Positions 1 to 6,515 of a stretch of DNA of 13,832 nucleotides are shown here, one piece after another. A program made the translations under genes and the position numbers. Each line of letters starts with the position of its first letter. Position 1 is the first letter of the stretch. The notes beneath the pieces were generated by a model that made no database searches, had not been told where the DNA came from, and saw only the letters and a program-made list of their open reading frames with translations. The DNA is taken from positions 1 through 13,832 of the forward strand of contig JAFGHZ010000054.1 in NCBI GenBank assembly GCA_016929875.1, in the 5' to 3' direction. This DNA comes from Dehalococcoidales bacterium. Lineage in GTDB: Bacteria > Chloroflexota > Dehalococcoidia > Dehalococcoidales > Fen-1064.

Positions 1-1
1 A

Positions 2-307
2 ATGCTCTCCGCCCAAATTTCAGTCTTACGAATCCAACTCACTCATGGTCATCACGACCACACGGGCATTATCTCAGCCGCAAAATTATTTAAGAGTCGG
101 ACATTCGTCTTCCGTAGTGCCCTGCAAACTAAGCAGGGCGCCTACTGTCAACCTGCCTTACCTCCCATACTGCGTGTAATCTCATATCCACCTCCGCAGA
201 TTTATTCGGGTGTTTGGGGTTGCAACTTTAACGTAACACCTTTTTCCACGGCTGTCAATATGTTTCAGTGGCCCTTTGGTATTGACGAAAGCTCAATCAT
301 CGGCTAA
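2..307 (+). other. Short open frame with MBL-like motif (doubtful remnant)
   Basis: A 101-codon frame runs from the left edge to a TAA at 305-307. Near its start it encodes LTHGHHDHTG, which fits the HxHxDH zinc motif of the metallo-beta-lactamase fold, followed by a helix-like SAAKLF. Nothing after that resembles the rest of an MBL domain: no later zinc-ligand His/Asp motif is visible, and the other two forward frames hit stops quickly without offering a continuation. It could be a decayed end fragment of an MBL hydrolase or a chance frame. No ribosome binding site can be judged because the start touches the window edge. Apart from the hairpin at 114-145 and the possible folP promoter, I see nothing else in bases 1-351. 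Confidence 0.15.
114..145. repeat. Hairpin (7-bp perfect stem plus 4-bp outer stem)
   Basis: GCCCTGC (119-125) and GCAGGGC (133-139) form a perfect 7-bp stem around a 7-nt loop. GTAG (114-117) and CTAC (142-145) extend it past a small internal loop. No T-tract follows on either strand, so it does not look like a standard intrinsic terminator. Its role is unknown. Confidence 0.5.
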
Positions 308-310
308 AGT
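282..310 (+). promoter_or_regulatory. Possible sigma70 promoter of folP
   Basis: TTGACG (282-287, 5/6 match) and TAAAGT (305-310, 4/6 match) are separated by 17 bp. Transcription would start near 317, giving a leader of about 35 nt that contains GAGG (341-344), 7 nt before the folP ATG. The -10 match is modest. Confidence 0.3.
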
Positions 311-351
311 TAGCTCAAATAAGGGTCAGATTCATAACGTGAGGCTGAATA

Positions 352-1212
352 ATGGCTGCTAATAAAGTTACCCGCTGCGGCAGTACCGAATTCCACTGGG
401 GTAAACGTACGTATATTATGGGTATCCTCAACGTTTCCCCCGATTCATTTTCCGGTGACGGCGTATCCGATATTGAAACTGCGGTAGTTCAGGCGAATCG
501 ACTTGTCGAGGAAGGTGCCGATATACTGGATATCGGCGGCGAATCTACCCGTCCGGGGTCTTCCCCTGTTACAGTCGAAGAAGAAATCAGGAGAGTGGTA
601 CCGGTTATCGAAAAGCTTGCTCATAAGATTAGTATCCCGATAAGTATCGATAGCTATAAATACCAGGTAGCTGAGCGGGCGCTCGATGCCGGAGCCAGTA
701 TTATAAACGACCAGTGGGGTTTGAAAAAGGAGTCACGTCTGGCAGAACTGGCGGTGGAGAGGAATGTACCTATCGTCCTTATGAGCAACCAGCGGGATAA
801 AGGTAGTTTCGATGCCGGTATTGGACGCGATACGGCTGACTATAGAGATGTGATGGTGGAAGTTATCGGGTCGCTGAAGGCAAGTGTCGCTATCGCTTTG
901 AAAGCGGGAGTGCCCCGGGAAAATATTATCGTCGACCCCGGTATCGGTTTCGGTAAGACATGGCAGCAGGACATCGAAATAATCCGCAGATTGAAGGAAT
1001 TGAAAGCACTGGGATTGCCTGTTCTTATCGGTAGTTCCAGGAAATCGCTTATCAAGATGGTGTTGAAACTGCCTGCCGACCAACGTGTCGAAGGCACAGC
1101 CGCCACGGTAGCGATCGGCATTGCCAACGGCGCCGATATCGTGCGGGTACACGACGTCAAAGAGATGGTCAGAGTCTGTCGGATGGCGGACGCAATCATA
1201 CGGGGAATGTAG
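352..1212 (+). CDS. folP: Dihydropteroate synthase
   Basis: Cytosolic enzyme that condenses 6-hydroxymethyl-7,8-dihydropterin diphosphate with p-aminobenzoate to give 7,8-dihydropteroate in folate synthesis; it is the sulfonamide target. The 286-aa length is normal for the TIM-barrel family. Both family signatures are present: MGILNVSPDSFSGDG (residues 23-37) and GADILDIGGESTRPGS (55-70). Residues matching the known active site are N27, D100 (SID), N119 (IND), D195 (DPGIGFGKT), K231 (SSRKS), R265 and H267 (RVH). The start is fixed by GAGG 7 nt upstream of the ATG. Two segments depart from the usual text: NDQWGL (119-124) replaces the common ND-(V/I)-SGG type, and MSNQRD (144-149) stands where MHMRG-like sequence is usual. 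Neither removes a listed catalytic residue. It stands alone on this strand. A class IV aminotransferase nearby on the other strand might supply p-aminobenzoate (inference). Confidence 0.96.
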   Translation: MAANKVTRCGSTEFHWGKRTYIMGILNVSPDSFSGDGVSDIETAVVQANRLVEEGADILDIGGESTRPGSSPVTVEEEIRRVVPVIEKLAHKISIPISIDSYKYQVAERALDAGASIINDQWGLKKESRLAELAVERNVPIVLMSNQRDKGSFDAGIGRDTADYRDVMVEVIGSLKASVAIALKAGVPRENIIVDPGIGFGKTWQQDIEIIRRLKELKALGLPVLIGSSRKSLIKMVLKLPADQRVEGTAATVAIGIANGADIVRVHDVKEMVRVCRMADAIIRGM

Positions 1213-1218
1213 CCCCAA

Positions 1219-1264
1219 TGTCGTTGCGAGGAGTCCCAATATCATCATGACGACGAAGCAATCT
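1219..1264. repeat. Degenerate dispersed palindromic repeat
   Basis: The segment carries TTGCGAGGAG (1223-1232) and GACGAAGCAATCT (1252-1264), the two ends of a repeat I recognise from many bacterial genomes in which TTGCGAGGAG and CGAAGCAATC arms face each other. The middle here is degenerate. It fills the gap between the convergent folP and methyltransferase genes and may fold as a hairpin at their 3' ends. That it is multicopy is recalled, not shown by this window. Confidence 0.45.
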
Positions 1265-1281
1265 AAAGCGACACCATCAGG

Positions 1282-1902
1282 TTAAGGTTTTCGGGCAGTA
1301 ATACTGTTTGCCGCGTGTTTATGTCTTATTCCGCCGGGGTGTTCATCCTCAAAGACCGAAGATTTACTTTCAATAATTTCCCAGTCCTGATAATAGGTAA
1401 ACAGTTCCCCCTCTTTGAATAACCCTACCATTAATCCTTTCTGGTCTTCGGGTTCCGGGACTTTGTCTGTAAAAATACCAACCACATGAAAACCACCTCT
1501 TGAGGTGTATTTTTTCAAATCTAAGAGTACTTTTTGCCATTCTTCTCGCTTTATTAGGTGAAGACAACCTGTGCAGACTATTAAGTCGAAGTACTTGTCA
1601 AATTTATAAGCACGCATGTCATCAACTCTAGCGTCGATATTTAAATTTGATTCCTTCGCCATTATTTTTAACTTTTGAATACCTGCTTCCGAAATATCTA
1701 CGGCAGAGGTCTCAAAACTGAGTTTAGCGAGATACAGGGCGTTTCGCCCTTCGCCGCAGCCGAAGTCCATTGCTTTAGCGGGCAGTTTGATTTTTACTAC
1801 CGTATCCGCTACTGCTTTGCTCGGTTTGCCGTCACCAAAAGTATCCAGCTTACCAGGCCTCTTATAGCTTTCTTCCCAGTATGGCTTTTCAGTAGTACTC
1901 AT
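1282..1902 (-). CDS. TehB-like class I SAM-dependent methyltransferase
   Basis: A 206-aa cytosolic protein with the Rossmann SAM-binding motif DFGCGEGRN (residues 46-54), an acidic ribose-contacting position in AVDIS (68-72) and DD at about 93-94. The C-terminal RHKHAANSITARKP resembles the ending of the TehB / thiopurine methyltransferase-like group. Substrate unknown; tellurite or another toxic small molecule is possible by family only. Its ATG shares one base with the TAA stop of the upstream aminotransferase (TAATG at 1904-1900), so translation is probably coupled. Base composition looks AT-richer than its neighbours, which may mark later acquisition. It is the last gene of the three-gene leftward unit and converges on folP. 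Confidence 0.85.
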   Translation of the reverse strand: MSTTEKPYWEESYKRPGKLDTFGDGKPSKAVADTVVKIKLPAKAMDFGCGEGRNALYLAKLSFETSAVDISEAGIQKLKIMAKESNLNIDARVDDMRAYKFDKYFDLIVCTGCLHLIKREEWQKVLLDLKKYTSRGGFHVVGIFTDKVPEPEDQKGLMVGLFKEGELFTYYQDWEIIESKSSVFEDEHPGGIRHKHAANSITARKP

Positions 1903-2765
1903 TATTTCTCTTCAGTTTCTTTCGTTACCATTTCTTTGTAGGCTTTTGCCAATCTTTTTGTGACCGGGCCGGGCTTTCCTGTGCCGATTTTCTTCCCATC
2001 CACCTCTGTTACCGGCACAACTTCAATCAATGAATTGGTGATAAAAGCTTCGTCGGCTTGCAGTAACTCGTCCAGCCTGACGTTCTTTTCTTTGACTTTT
2101 ATTCCCAGACTGTTTGCCAGTTCGAAGATTACGACCCTTGTCACCCCCGGCAGAATGCCCGATTCAAAACGCGGTGTTATCAGGACGCCGTCTTTTACCA
2201 GGAAAATATTACTCCCGGATGCCTCGGTGAGAACCCCCTTTTCGTTCAGGAAAAGCGCTTCATCAGCACCTCTTTCTCTTGATTCCCGACGCGCCAGCAT
2301 TGATTCCATCGTATTCGCCGATTTCATATAGGTCACCGGCGAAAGGCTGTTGCGGCGGATGCTGGAAACTATGACCTTGAAGCCGTTTTTGTATTTCCCC
2401 TGCGCGGGTGGTTTGTACTCTGTAACCAGTACGGCAACCGTCGGCTCTTTGCAGGAAGCTAGATCGGGTTTGACGGTGCCCTCGCCGATTGATACGGTGA
2501 TGCGGATGCGGGTGTCGTTAAATCCGTTTGCCTTTACGGTATCTGCGACCGCCTGCCTGATTTCCTGCGGTTTCACCAGGATTCCCAACTTATCGGCGGA
2601 GTATCTCATGCGGGCGATGTGGCTGTCCAGCCTGAAGGGTTTCCCGTTATATGCGCGAATCGTCTCGTACAGTCCGAAACCGAAGAGAAACCCGTAGTCA
2701 AGTACCGAGACCTTTGCCTTTCTGCGCGGGATTAATTTGCCGTTGAGATAAAATAGTTCTTCCAT
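1902..2765 (-). CDS. Class IV PLP-dependent aminotransferase (BCAT / D-amino-acid aminotransferase / ADC lyase family)
   Basis: A 287-aa fold-type IV PLP enzyme. The Schiff-base lysine is K148 in TYMKSANTMESML, and the PLP-binding glutamate is E181 in LTEASGSNIF (179-188). GILPGVTR (203-210) and FITNSLIEVVPV (241-252) are further family signatures. The family covers branched-chain aminotransferase (ilvE), D-amino-acid aminotransferase and 4-amino-4-deoxychorismate lyase (pabC); I cannot separate these by eye. Its closeness to folP makes a PabC role worth testing. The frame is open 35 codons further upstream, but that extension overlaps the upstream methyltransferase. The ATG at 2765 is chosen because it begins the family N-terminus and has AAGGA about 8 nt before it. 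It lies 13 nt downstream of one methyltransferase and overlaps another by 1 nt. Confidence 0.9.
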   Translation of the reverse strand: MEELFYLNGKLIPRRKAKVSVLDYGFLFGFGLYETIRAYNGKPFRLDSHIARMRYSADKLGILVKPQEIRQAVADTVKANGFNDTRIRITVSIGEGTVKPDLASCKEPTVAVLVTEYKPPAQGKYKNGFKVIVSSIRRNSLSPVTYMKSANTMESMLARRESRERGADEALFLNEKGVLTEASGSNIFLVKDGVLITPRFESGILPGVTRVVIFELANSLGIKVKEKNVRLDELLQADEAFITNSLIEVVPVTEVDGKKIGTGKPGPVTKRLAKAYKEMVTKETEEK

Positions 2766-2778
2766 AGCTATATTCCTT

Positions 2779-3528
2779 TTATTCTGTTTTCCGACAGAGG
2801 AAAAAGGCTCTCCTGGCATTTGCATCCAGTATCCGCATACCTGATTCCCAGTTAAAGCCGTAGGCTTCAATGTCGCTGAAACCTGCCGATTTCAGGGCCG
2901 ATTTTACGCTTGCGGGAGCGTGGCACTTTTGCGATAGAATTACGTCGGTGCGGCACCAGTTATCGTCGTGCAGTCGAAACGAGGTGGCGTCGAAGGTAGC
3001 AATCCGTTTGGTGGAGTCATAGATATTACGCACCAGACAGACGTGGTCGTCCTCGGCAATCGTGAAATCACCGTCCCATTCGTGCAGGTATCCGGCTTCC
3101 GTGTTCAGGTCGAACATAAAAATACCGTCATCGCGCAGAGCATCCCTGACCCGGCTGAAGACCATCTTCAACTCTTTGAGAGTCATAATATGATTCAAAC
3201 TGTCGAAGACCGAGACGACGGCGTGATATTTGCTCGGTAATCTGAAGGAGCGGGCATCGGCTTGCAGGAATTTTACTGCGGGGGCGTTTTGACGGGCGTA
3301 ATTCAGCATTTCTCCCGAGCCGTCGATACCTGTGACTTTATAGCCGAGGATATCGAGTTGCCGGGCTAATTGTCCCGTACCGCAACAGAGGTCGAGGATG
3401 CGGCCTTCCCTGGGGAGTTTGCTCAGGACTAAATTCTCTAGAATGGGCATTAACGTGGGCAGAAAAGAATTTCCCCAGTGCCGGTTGTACATCCAGGCGA
3501 ATGGGTCATAATCAGAGTAGATGTCCAT
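2779..3528 (-). CDS. Class I SAM-dependent methyltransferase
   Basis: A 249-aa protein with SAM motif I ILDLCCGTGQL (residues 44-54), the ribose-binding acidic residue in VTGIDGSGEML (65-75), motif II at QADARSF (89-95) and the core strand segment GIFMFDLNT (135-143). It matches the methyltransferase-domain-25 / 11 type. The C-terminal RRAFFLCRK is common in this group. Substrate unknown. A longer frame opens at 3627, but the N-terminus MDIYSDYDPFAWMYNRHWG at 3528 fits the family and lies just downstream of a clear extended -10 promoter, so the shorter start is preferred. It heads the leftward unit with the aminotransferase and TehB-like methyltransferase, which suggests a shared small-molecule pathway, though no specific one can be named. 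Confidence 0.88.
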   Translation of the reverse strand: MDIYSDYDPFAWMYNRHWGNSFLPTLMPILENLVLSKLPREGRILDLCCGTGQLARQLDILGYKVTGIDGSGEMLNYARQNAPAVKFLQADARSFRLPSKYHAVVSVFDSLNHIMTLKELKMVFSRVRDALRDDGIFMFDLNTEAGYLHEWDGDFTIAEDDHVCLVRNIYDSTKRIATFDATSFRLHDDNWCRTDVILSQKCHAPASVKSALKSAGFSDIEAYGFNWESGMRILDANARRAFFLCRKTE

Positions 3529-3537
3529 ATTTACCCG

Positions 3538-3546
3538 ATTATAGCA
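3538..3546 (-). promoter_or_regulatory. Extended -10 promoter of the methyltransferase/aminotransferase unit
   Basis: On the minus strand TGCTATAAT reads from 3546 to 3538: a perfect TATAAT with the TGn extension. TGGAAA 16 bp further upstream is a weak -35 (4/6). The -10 ends only 9 nt before the ATG at 3528, so the start would fall about 3 nt ahead of it. The mRNA would be leaderless or nearly so, consistent with the lack of a good ribosome binding site there. Confidence 0.5.
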
Positions 3547-3577
3547 TAATGCCCCGAATTTCCATTCCGTACGCCTG

Positions 3578-3596
3578 TCCCGTACTTGATACGGGA
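3578..3596. repeat. Short dispersed-type palindrome
   Basis: TCCCGTA (3578-3584) and TACGGGA (3590-3596) form a perfect 7-bp stem around CTTGA. The unit resembles the ATCCCGTATCAAGTACGGGA type interspersed repeat I recognise from several bacterial genomes. It lies between divergent promoters, on the upstream side of both. Copy number cannot be tested here. Confidence 0.5.
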
Positions 3597-3620
3597 TGAT
3601 ATGGCAATGGATGTGGGACA

Positions 3621-3650
3621 TTGACAATATTGTCCGATATGCTTTTTAAT
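3621..3650 (+). promoter_or_regulatory. Sigma70 promoter of the M50 protease gene
   Basis: TTGACA (3621-3626, 6/6) and TTTAAT (3645-3650, 5/6) are separated by 18 bp. Transcription would begin near 3657, about 33 nt before the ATG at 3690. This is one of the best promoter matches in the window. Confidence 0.6.
3623..3634. promoter_or_regulatory. Putative operator palindrome over the -35 box
   Basis: GACAATATTGTC is a perfect 12-bp palindrome that includes four bases of the TTGACA -35 hexamer. A second pairing, GGACA (3616-3620) with TGTCC (3631-3635), overlaps it. A dimeric repressor bound here would block the promoter of the M50 protease. The regulator is unknown. Confidence 0.35.
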
Positions 3651-3689
3651 GAGGTAATGTTCCAAAAAATCTTATAAGGCTCGGGGGAG

Positions 3690-4403
3690 ATGCAACAGAG
3701 CGGCGAAGTAATAAAAGATAAAGGGAATCCGCTTCAGGAAATCCTTGAGTTCGCAATTTCGGTTGTCTGGTTGGGAATTGCTTTCGGTATTGCCTTCGCC
3801 GGCGGTACCGAAGCTTTCAAAGACTTTGCGGGTTTACGTACCGCTATCATCGAATCCCTGATAGTAGTATTTTTTGCCTTTGTTTTCCACGAGCTGTCCC
3901 ACAGGATTATTGCCCGACGGTACGGTTATAAGGCGGTTTATCATGTCTGGATACCGGGACTTTTGCTGGCGCTGGTGGCTGCTCTGGTAGGTTTTCTCTT
4001 CGCGGCGCCGGGCGGCGTACTCATCGAAATGAGGCAAGATTCTCCCGAAAACAGGGTCAAGAACTTAGGTAAATCGGCACTGGCAGGGCCGATTGCCAAC
4101 ATTATACTGGCTTTCATTTTCGCGATTCTGTCTCTTGCCCTCGTTTATTTTCTGGACTTTTATCTGTTGGGTACCGGCAAGACTTTTTCACAGGTGGAAT
4201 CGACGGTCAATCTGCTCTGGGGCATCTTTTCAATCGGGGTGGAGCTTAACGCCTGGCTGGCAGTGTTCAACCTGCTACCTTTCGGCGCCATGGATGGCTA
4301 TAAAGTATTTCAGTGGAACAGGAAGGTGTGGACGATTGCATTTGTGGGCGCGATCGGGTTGTATTTCCTGATGCCGTGGGGGATTTCTCAATTAGTAGGG
4401 TGA
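3690..4403 (+). CDS. M50-family (site-2-protease type) membrane zinc metalloprotease
   Basis: A 237-aa polytopic membrane protein. Zinc motif HELSH (residues 67-71, catalytic E68) lies in a hydrophobic segment, and the third-ligand motif NLLPFGAMDG (194-203, D202) has the NxxPxxxxDG form typical of the family. AGPIAN (132-137) is the conserved loop before another membrane helix. Hydrophobic stretches near 20-38, 52-68, 88-108, 130-155, 173-197 and 213-228 suggest five or six helices. There is no PDZ domain, so it belongs with the short M50 proteins, which cleave substrates within the membrane; the substrate is not evident. An in-frame stop at 3675-3677 makes ATG 3690 the first possible start. 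GGGGG lies unusually close (2 nt) and AAGG about 10 nt upstream. It is divergent from the methyltransferase unit and convergent with etfA. Confidence 0.88.
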   Translation: MQQSGEVIKDKGNPLQEILEFAISVVWLGIAFGIAFAGGTEAFKDFAGLRTAIIESLIVVFFAFVFHELSHRIIARRYGYKAVYHVWIPGLLLALVAALVGFLFAAPGGVLIEMRQDSPENRVKNLGKSALAGPIANIILAFIFAILSLALVYFLDFYLLGTGKTFSQVESTVNLLWGIFSIGVELNAWLAVFNLLPFGAMDGYKVFQWNRKVWTIAFVGAIGLYFLMPWGISQLVG

Positions 4404-4421
4404 AAGAATATCGGGGCTTTA

Positions 4422-5606
4422 CTAGACGGTCTTTAATTTTTCCGTCAGTAGAGGCACCACTTTGAAGAGGTCGCCGACGATACCGTAATTAGCTACCTGG
4501 AAAATAGGCGCGTTCGGGTCGTCGTTGATAGCAATAATACAGTCGGCGGTCTGCATTCCTGCCAGGTGCTGAACGGCACCGGAAATTCCAACGGCAATGT
4601 ATAACTTCGGACATACGGTCTTGCCGGTTTGTCCTACCTGGTGAGAATAAGGAATCCAGCCTTCGTCCACAGGCGGGCGGGACGAGCCGACTGCCGCTCC
4701 CAAGGCAGATGCCAAATCTCTAATCAGCTGGAAGTTCTCCGGTTTGCCTAAGCCGCGTCCGCCGGCGACAATAATGTCCGCATCCTCCAGTTTCACTTTC
4801 TCCGTTAAATCAGCAACAAAGTTCAGGAGCCGTGTTTTTGAAGAAATCGATTCCTTGTTAAAATCGACTTTTATCAGCTGGCTTTTTCTCGCCGGGTCGG
4901 GTTGGTTTTTCTTGAAAACGCGGGGGCGTACGGTGGACATTTGCGGCCGCTTCGCCGGGCAAATGATAGTCGCCATCACGTTTCCGCCGAAAGTCGGGCG
5001 GGTCTGCCTCAGGAGCCGTTTTTCTGTGTCGATATCGAGGCCGGTGCAGTCAGCGGTCAGCCCTGTTTTCAGAATGGCGGCAACCCGGGGGAAGAATGAC
5101 CTCCCGAACGGTGTGGCGCCGGCAAGGACAATCTCCGGCTTGTGCTGTTTGATGAGCCTGACCAGTTCCGTTACATAGGGGTCTTCCGATTGATTGGCAA
5201 AAGACGGGTCGTCGACTAGATAGATTTTATCGGCGCCATAGGCGGTTAATTGTCCGATGTCTTTGATATTATACCCGAGGCACACGGCGCATAGCTCTGT
5301 TTTCAGGGTATCTGCCAGTTCTCTGCCTTTCGAAAGCAGTTCGTAGCTGACGTTTTTGATTTCTCCATTACGCTGTTCGGTGAAAACCCAGACACCGCGA
5401 TGTTCGTCGCCGACAAGAACTTCCGCGATTTCTTTCTCGATGCGGATGGCTTCGAAGGCGCAAGCATCACGACAGGCGCCGCAAAGGGTACAGCCGGCTT
5501 CTTTGATACGGGCTTTTTCATCGACGATATCTATCAGCCCGAAAAGGCAGGTAGATACGCAGTTGCCGCAACCGGTGCATTTTTCCTTATCGACACTTAT
5601 TCCCAT
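4422..5606 (-). CDS. etfA: Electron transfer flavoprotein alpha subunit with N-terminal 2x[4Fe-4S] ferredoxin domain
   Basis: A 394-aa Etf alpha subunit. Residues 1-58 form a bacterial ferredoxin domain with two CxxCxxCxxxC motifs: C10-C13-C16-C20 and C39-C42-C45-C49. The ETF N-terminal Rossmann-like domain follows (about 70-250), then the FAD-binding domain (about 275-394) with AGGRGLGKPENF (281-292), GSSRPPVDEG (307-316, R310), QVGQTGKTV (323-331), GISGAVQHLAGM (340-351) and NDDPNAPIFQ (361-370). Ordinary EtfA is about 310-330 aa; the extra ferredoxin domain is known from CarE-type subunits of electron-bifurcating complexes. The ATG lies 1 nt after the etfB stop with no visible ribosome binding site, so translation is probably coupled. 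Predicted role: passing electrons between ferredoxin, FAD and the acyl-CoA dehydrogenase encoded upstream. Confidence 0.95.
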   Translation of the reverse strand: MGISVDKEKCTGCGNCVSTCLFGLIDIVDEKARIKEAGCTLCGACRDACAFEAIRIEKEIAEVLVGDEHRGVWVFTEQRNGEIKNVSYELLSKGRELADTLKTELCAVCLGYNIKDIGQLTAYGADKIYLVDDPSFANQSEDPYVTELVRLIKQHKPEIVLAGATPFGRSFFPRVAAILKTGLTADCTGLDIDTEKRLLRQTRPTFGGNVMATIICPAKRPQMSTVRPRVFKKNQPDPARKSQLIKVDFNKESISSKTRLLNFVADLTEKVKLEDADIIVAGGRGLGKPENFQLIRDLASALGAAVGSSRPPVDEGWIPYSHQVGQTGKTVCPKLYIAVGISGAVQHLAGMQTADCIIAINDDPNAPIFQVANYGIVGDLFKVVPLLTEKLKTV

Positions 5607-5607
5607 A

Positions 5608-6393
5608 CTAGATGATTTTTGCCTCTTTCAACTTTTCAATTAACGTCTCTACCTGAGCTTCGGGGTCGCCTTTCAGCATTTCGGCGGTTTGTACCCTCTG
5701 CGGATAGAAGACTTTCACGACCCAGGTGGCGGACCCCGCCTGTCCGACGGTTCCTTTTTCCGTGCCGATTTCCTGTGCCGTCCAGGTAGGAATCTGTGCC
5801 GATTTCGCTCTGGTCAACCCGCGTAACGACGGCAGTCTCGGCACATTGATTTCCTTGACGACCGTAATCACGGCCGGCAGAGCAGCTTCGATTGTTTCGT
5901 AGCCGTCTTCGACCATCCGCTGGACTTTGATTTTGCCGTCGGCGATTGTCTCGATTTTGCTGACATAGGCGATAAACGGAAGGCCGAGCATCTCGGCGAG
6001 TTCGGGACCCACCTGTCCGGTATCGCCGTCCAGTGTTTGTCTGCCGCAAATCACAAGGTCGTATTTATTTATTTTTTCAATCGCTTTTGCTAGTGTCGTG
6101 GAAGTTGCCAGGGTGTCCGAGCCGGCGAAGGCGATGTCGCTCAGCAGGATAGTATCGTCGGCGCCGGTGCTGATGGCATCGCGCAGTATTTCCGTCGCCT
6201 GAGGAGGCCCCATGGTGATAGCAATAACCTTACCGCCGTAGTGTTCCTTCAGGCGCACGCCTTCTTCCAGAGCGTAGCTGTCGAGCGGATTGACGACGCT
6301 TTTGATACCCTGACGGACAAGGGTGTTTGACGTGGGGTCGATTTTAACTTCCGTAGTGCCCGGCACCTGCTTGAGACAAACAATAATATTCAT
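5608..6393 (-). CDS. etfB: Electron transfer flavoprotein beta subunit (bifurcating type)
   Basis: A 261-aa Etf beta subunit. VNPLDSYALEEGVRLKE (34-50), GGKVIAITMGPPQA (53-66), GADDTILLSD (77-86) and FAGSDTLATS (89-98) match the form seen in electron-bifurcating Etfs, where NADH reduces the beta FAD. Respiratory Etf beta has different text in these segments. GRQTLDGDTGQVGPELAE (117-134) is the conserved loop of this group, and VPRLPSLRG (184-192) matches the recognition-loop region. Translation starts at ATG 6393 without a strong ribosome binding site. It is separated from the acyl-CoA dehydrogenase gene by 122 bp of repeat-rich DNA and from etfA by 1 nt. Assignment to the bifurcating class is by motif recall, not alignment. 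Confidence 0.94.
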   Translation of the reverse strand: MNIIVCLKQVPGTTEVKIDPTSNTLVRQGIKSVVNPLDSYALEEGVRLKEHYGGKVIAITMGPPQATEILRDAISTGADDTILLSDIAFAGSDTLATSTTLAKAIEKINKYDLVICGRQTLDGDTGQVGPELAEMLGLPFIAYVSKIETIADGKIKVQRMVEDGYETIEAALPAVITVVKEINVPRLPSLRGLTRAKSAQIPTWTAQEIGTEKGTVGQAGSATWVVKVFYPQRVQTAEMLKGDPEAQVETLIEKLKEAKII

Positions 6394-6431
6394 TTCATTC
6401 GTACTCTTATTGGCATCTCCATTTGAAAAAG

Positions 6432-6455
6432 AGCCTGTCCTGAGCTTGGCGAAGG
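6432..6455. repeat. Dispersed-type repeat A in the acd-etfB gap
   Basis: The text AGCCTGTCCTGAGC...CGAAGG closely resembles a short interspersed repeat often seen between genes in bacterial genomes. It lies between the acyl-CoA dehydrogenase and etfB. Identification is by recall; copy number is untested. Confidence 0.4.
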
Positions 6456-6466
6456 AGAGAGCGAGA

Positions 6467-6481
6467 GGGATTTAAAATCCC
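6467..6481. repeat. 15-bp palindrome at a repeat junction
   Basis: GGGATTT (6467-6473) and AAATCCC (6475-6481) are perfect inverted arms around a single A. The palindrome sits where two unrelated repeat-like blocks meet, so it may be a junction product. It could also act as a protein binding site. Confidence 0.4.
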
Positions 6482-6508
6482 CCTTAGTCCCCATTAATAA
6501 AGCGGGAG
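6476..6508. repeat. Dispersed-type repeat B in the acd-etfB gap
   Basis: The block begins AAATCCCCCTTAGTCCCC and ends AAAGCGGGA, resembling a widespread intergenic repeat made of CCCCC-rich and GGGGG-rich arms around an AT centre. Pairing of TCCCC with GGGA gives only a weak hairpin without a T-tract, so termination between acd and etfB is not clearly predicted. Confidence 0.4.
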
Positions 6509-6515
6509 ATAAGAT

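Noticed and set aside
733..1248. Long frames on the minus strand across folP.
   Set aside because: They lie entirely opposite a gene with full family motifs, have no recognisable domain and no ribosome binding site.
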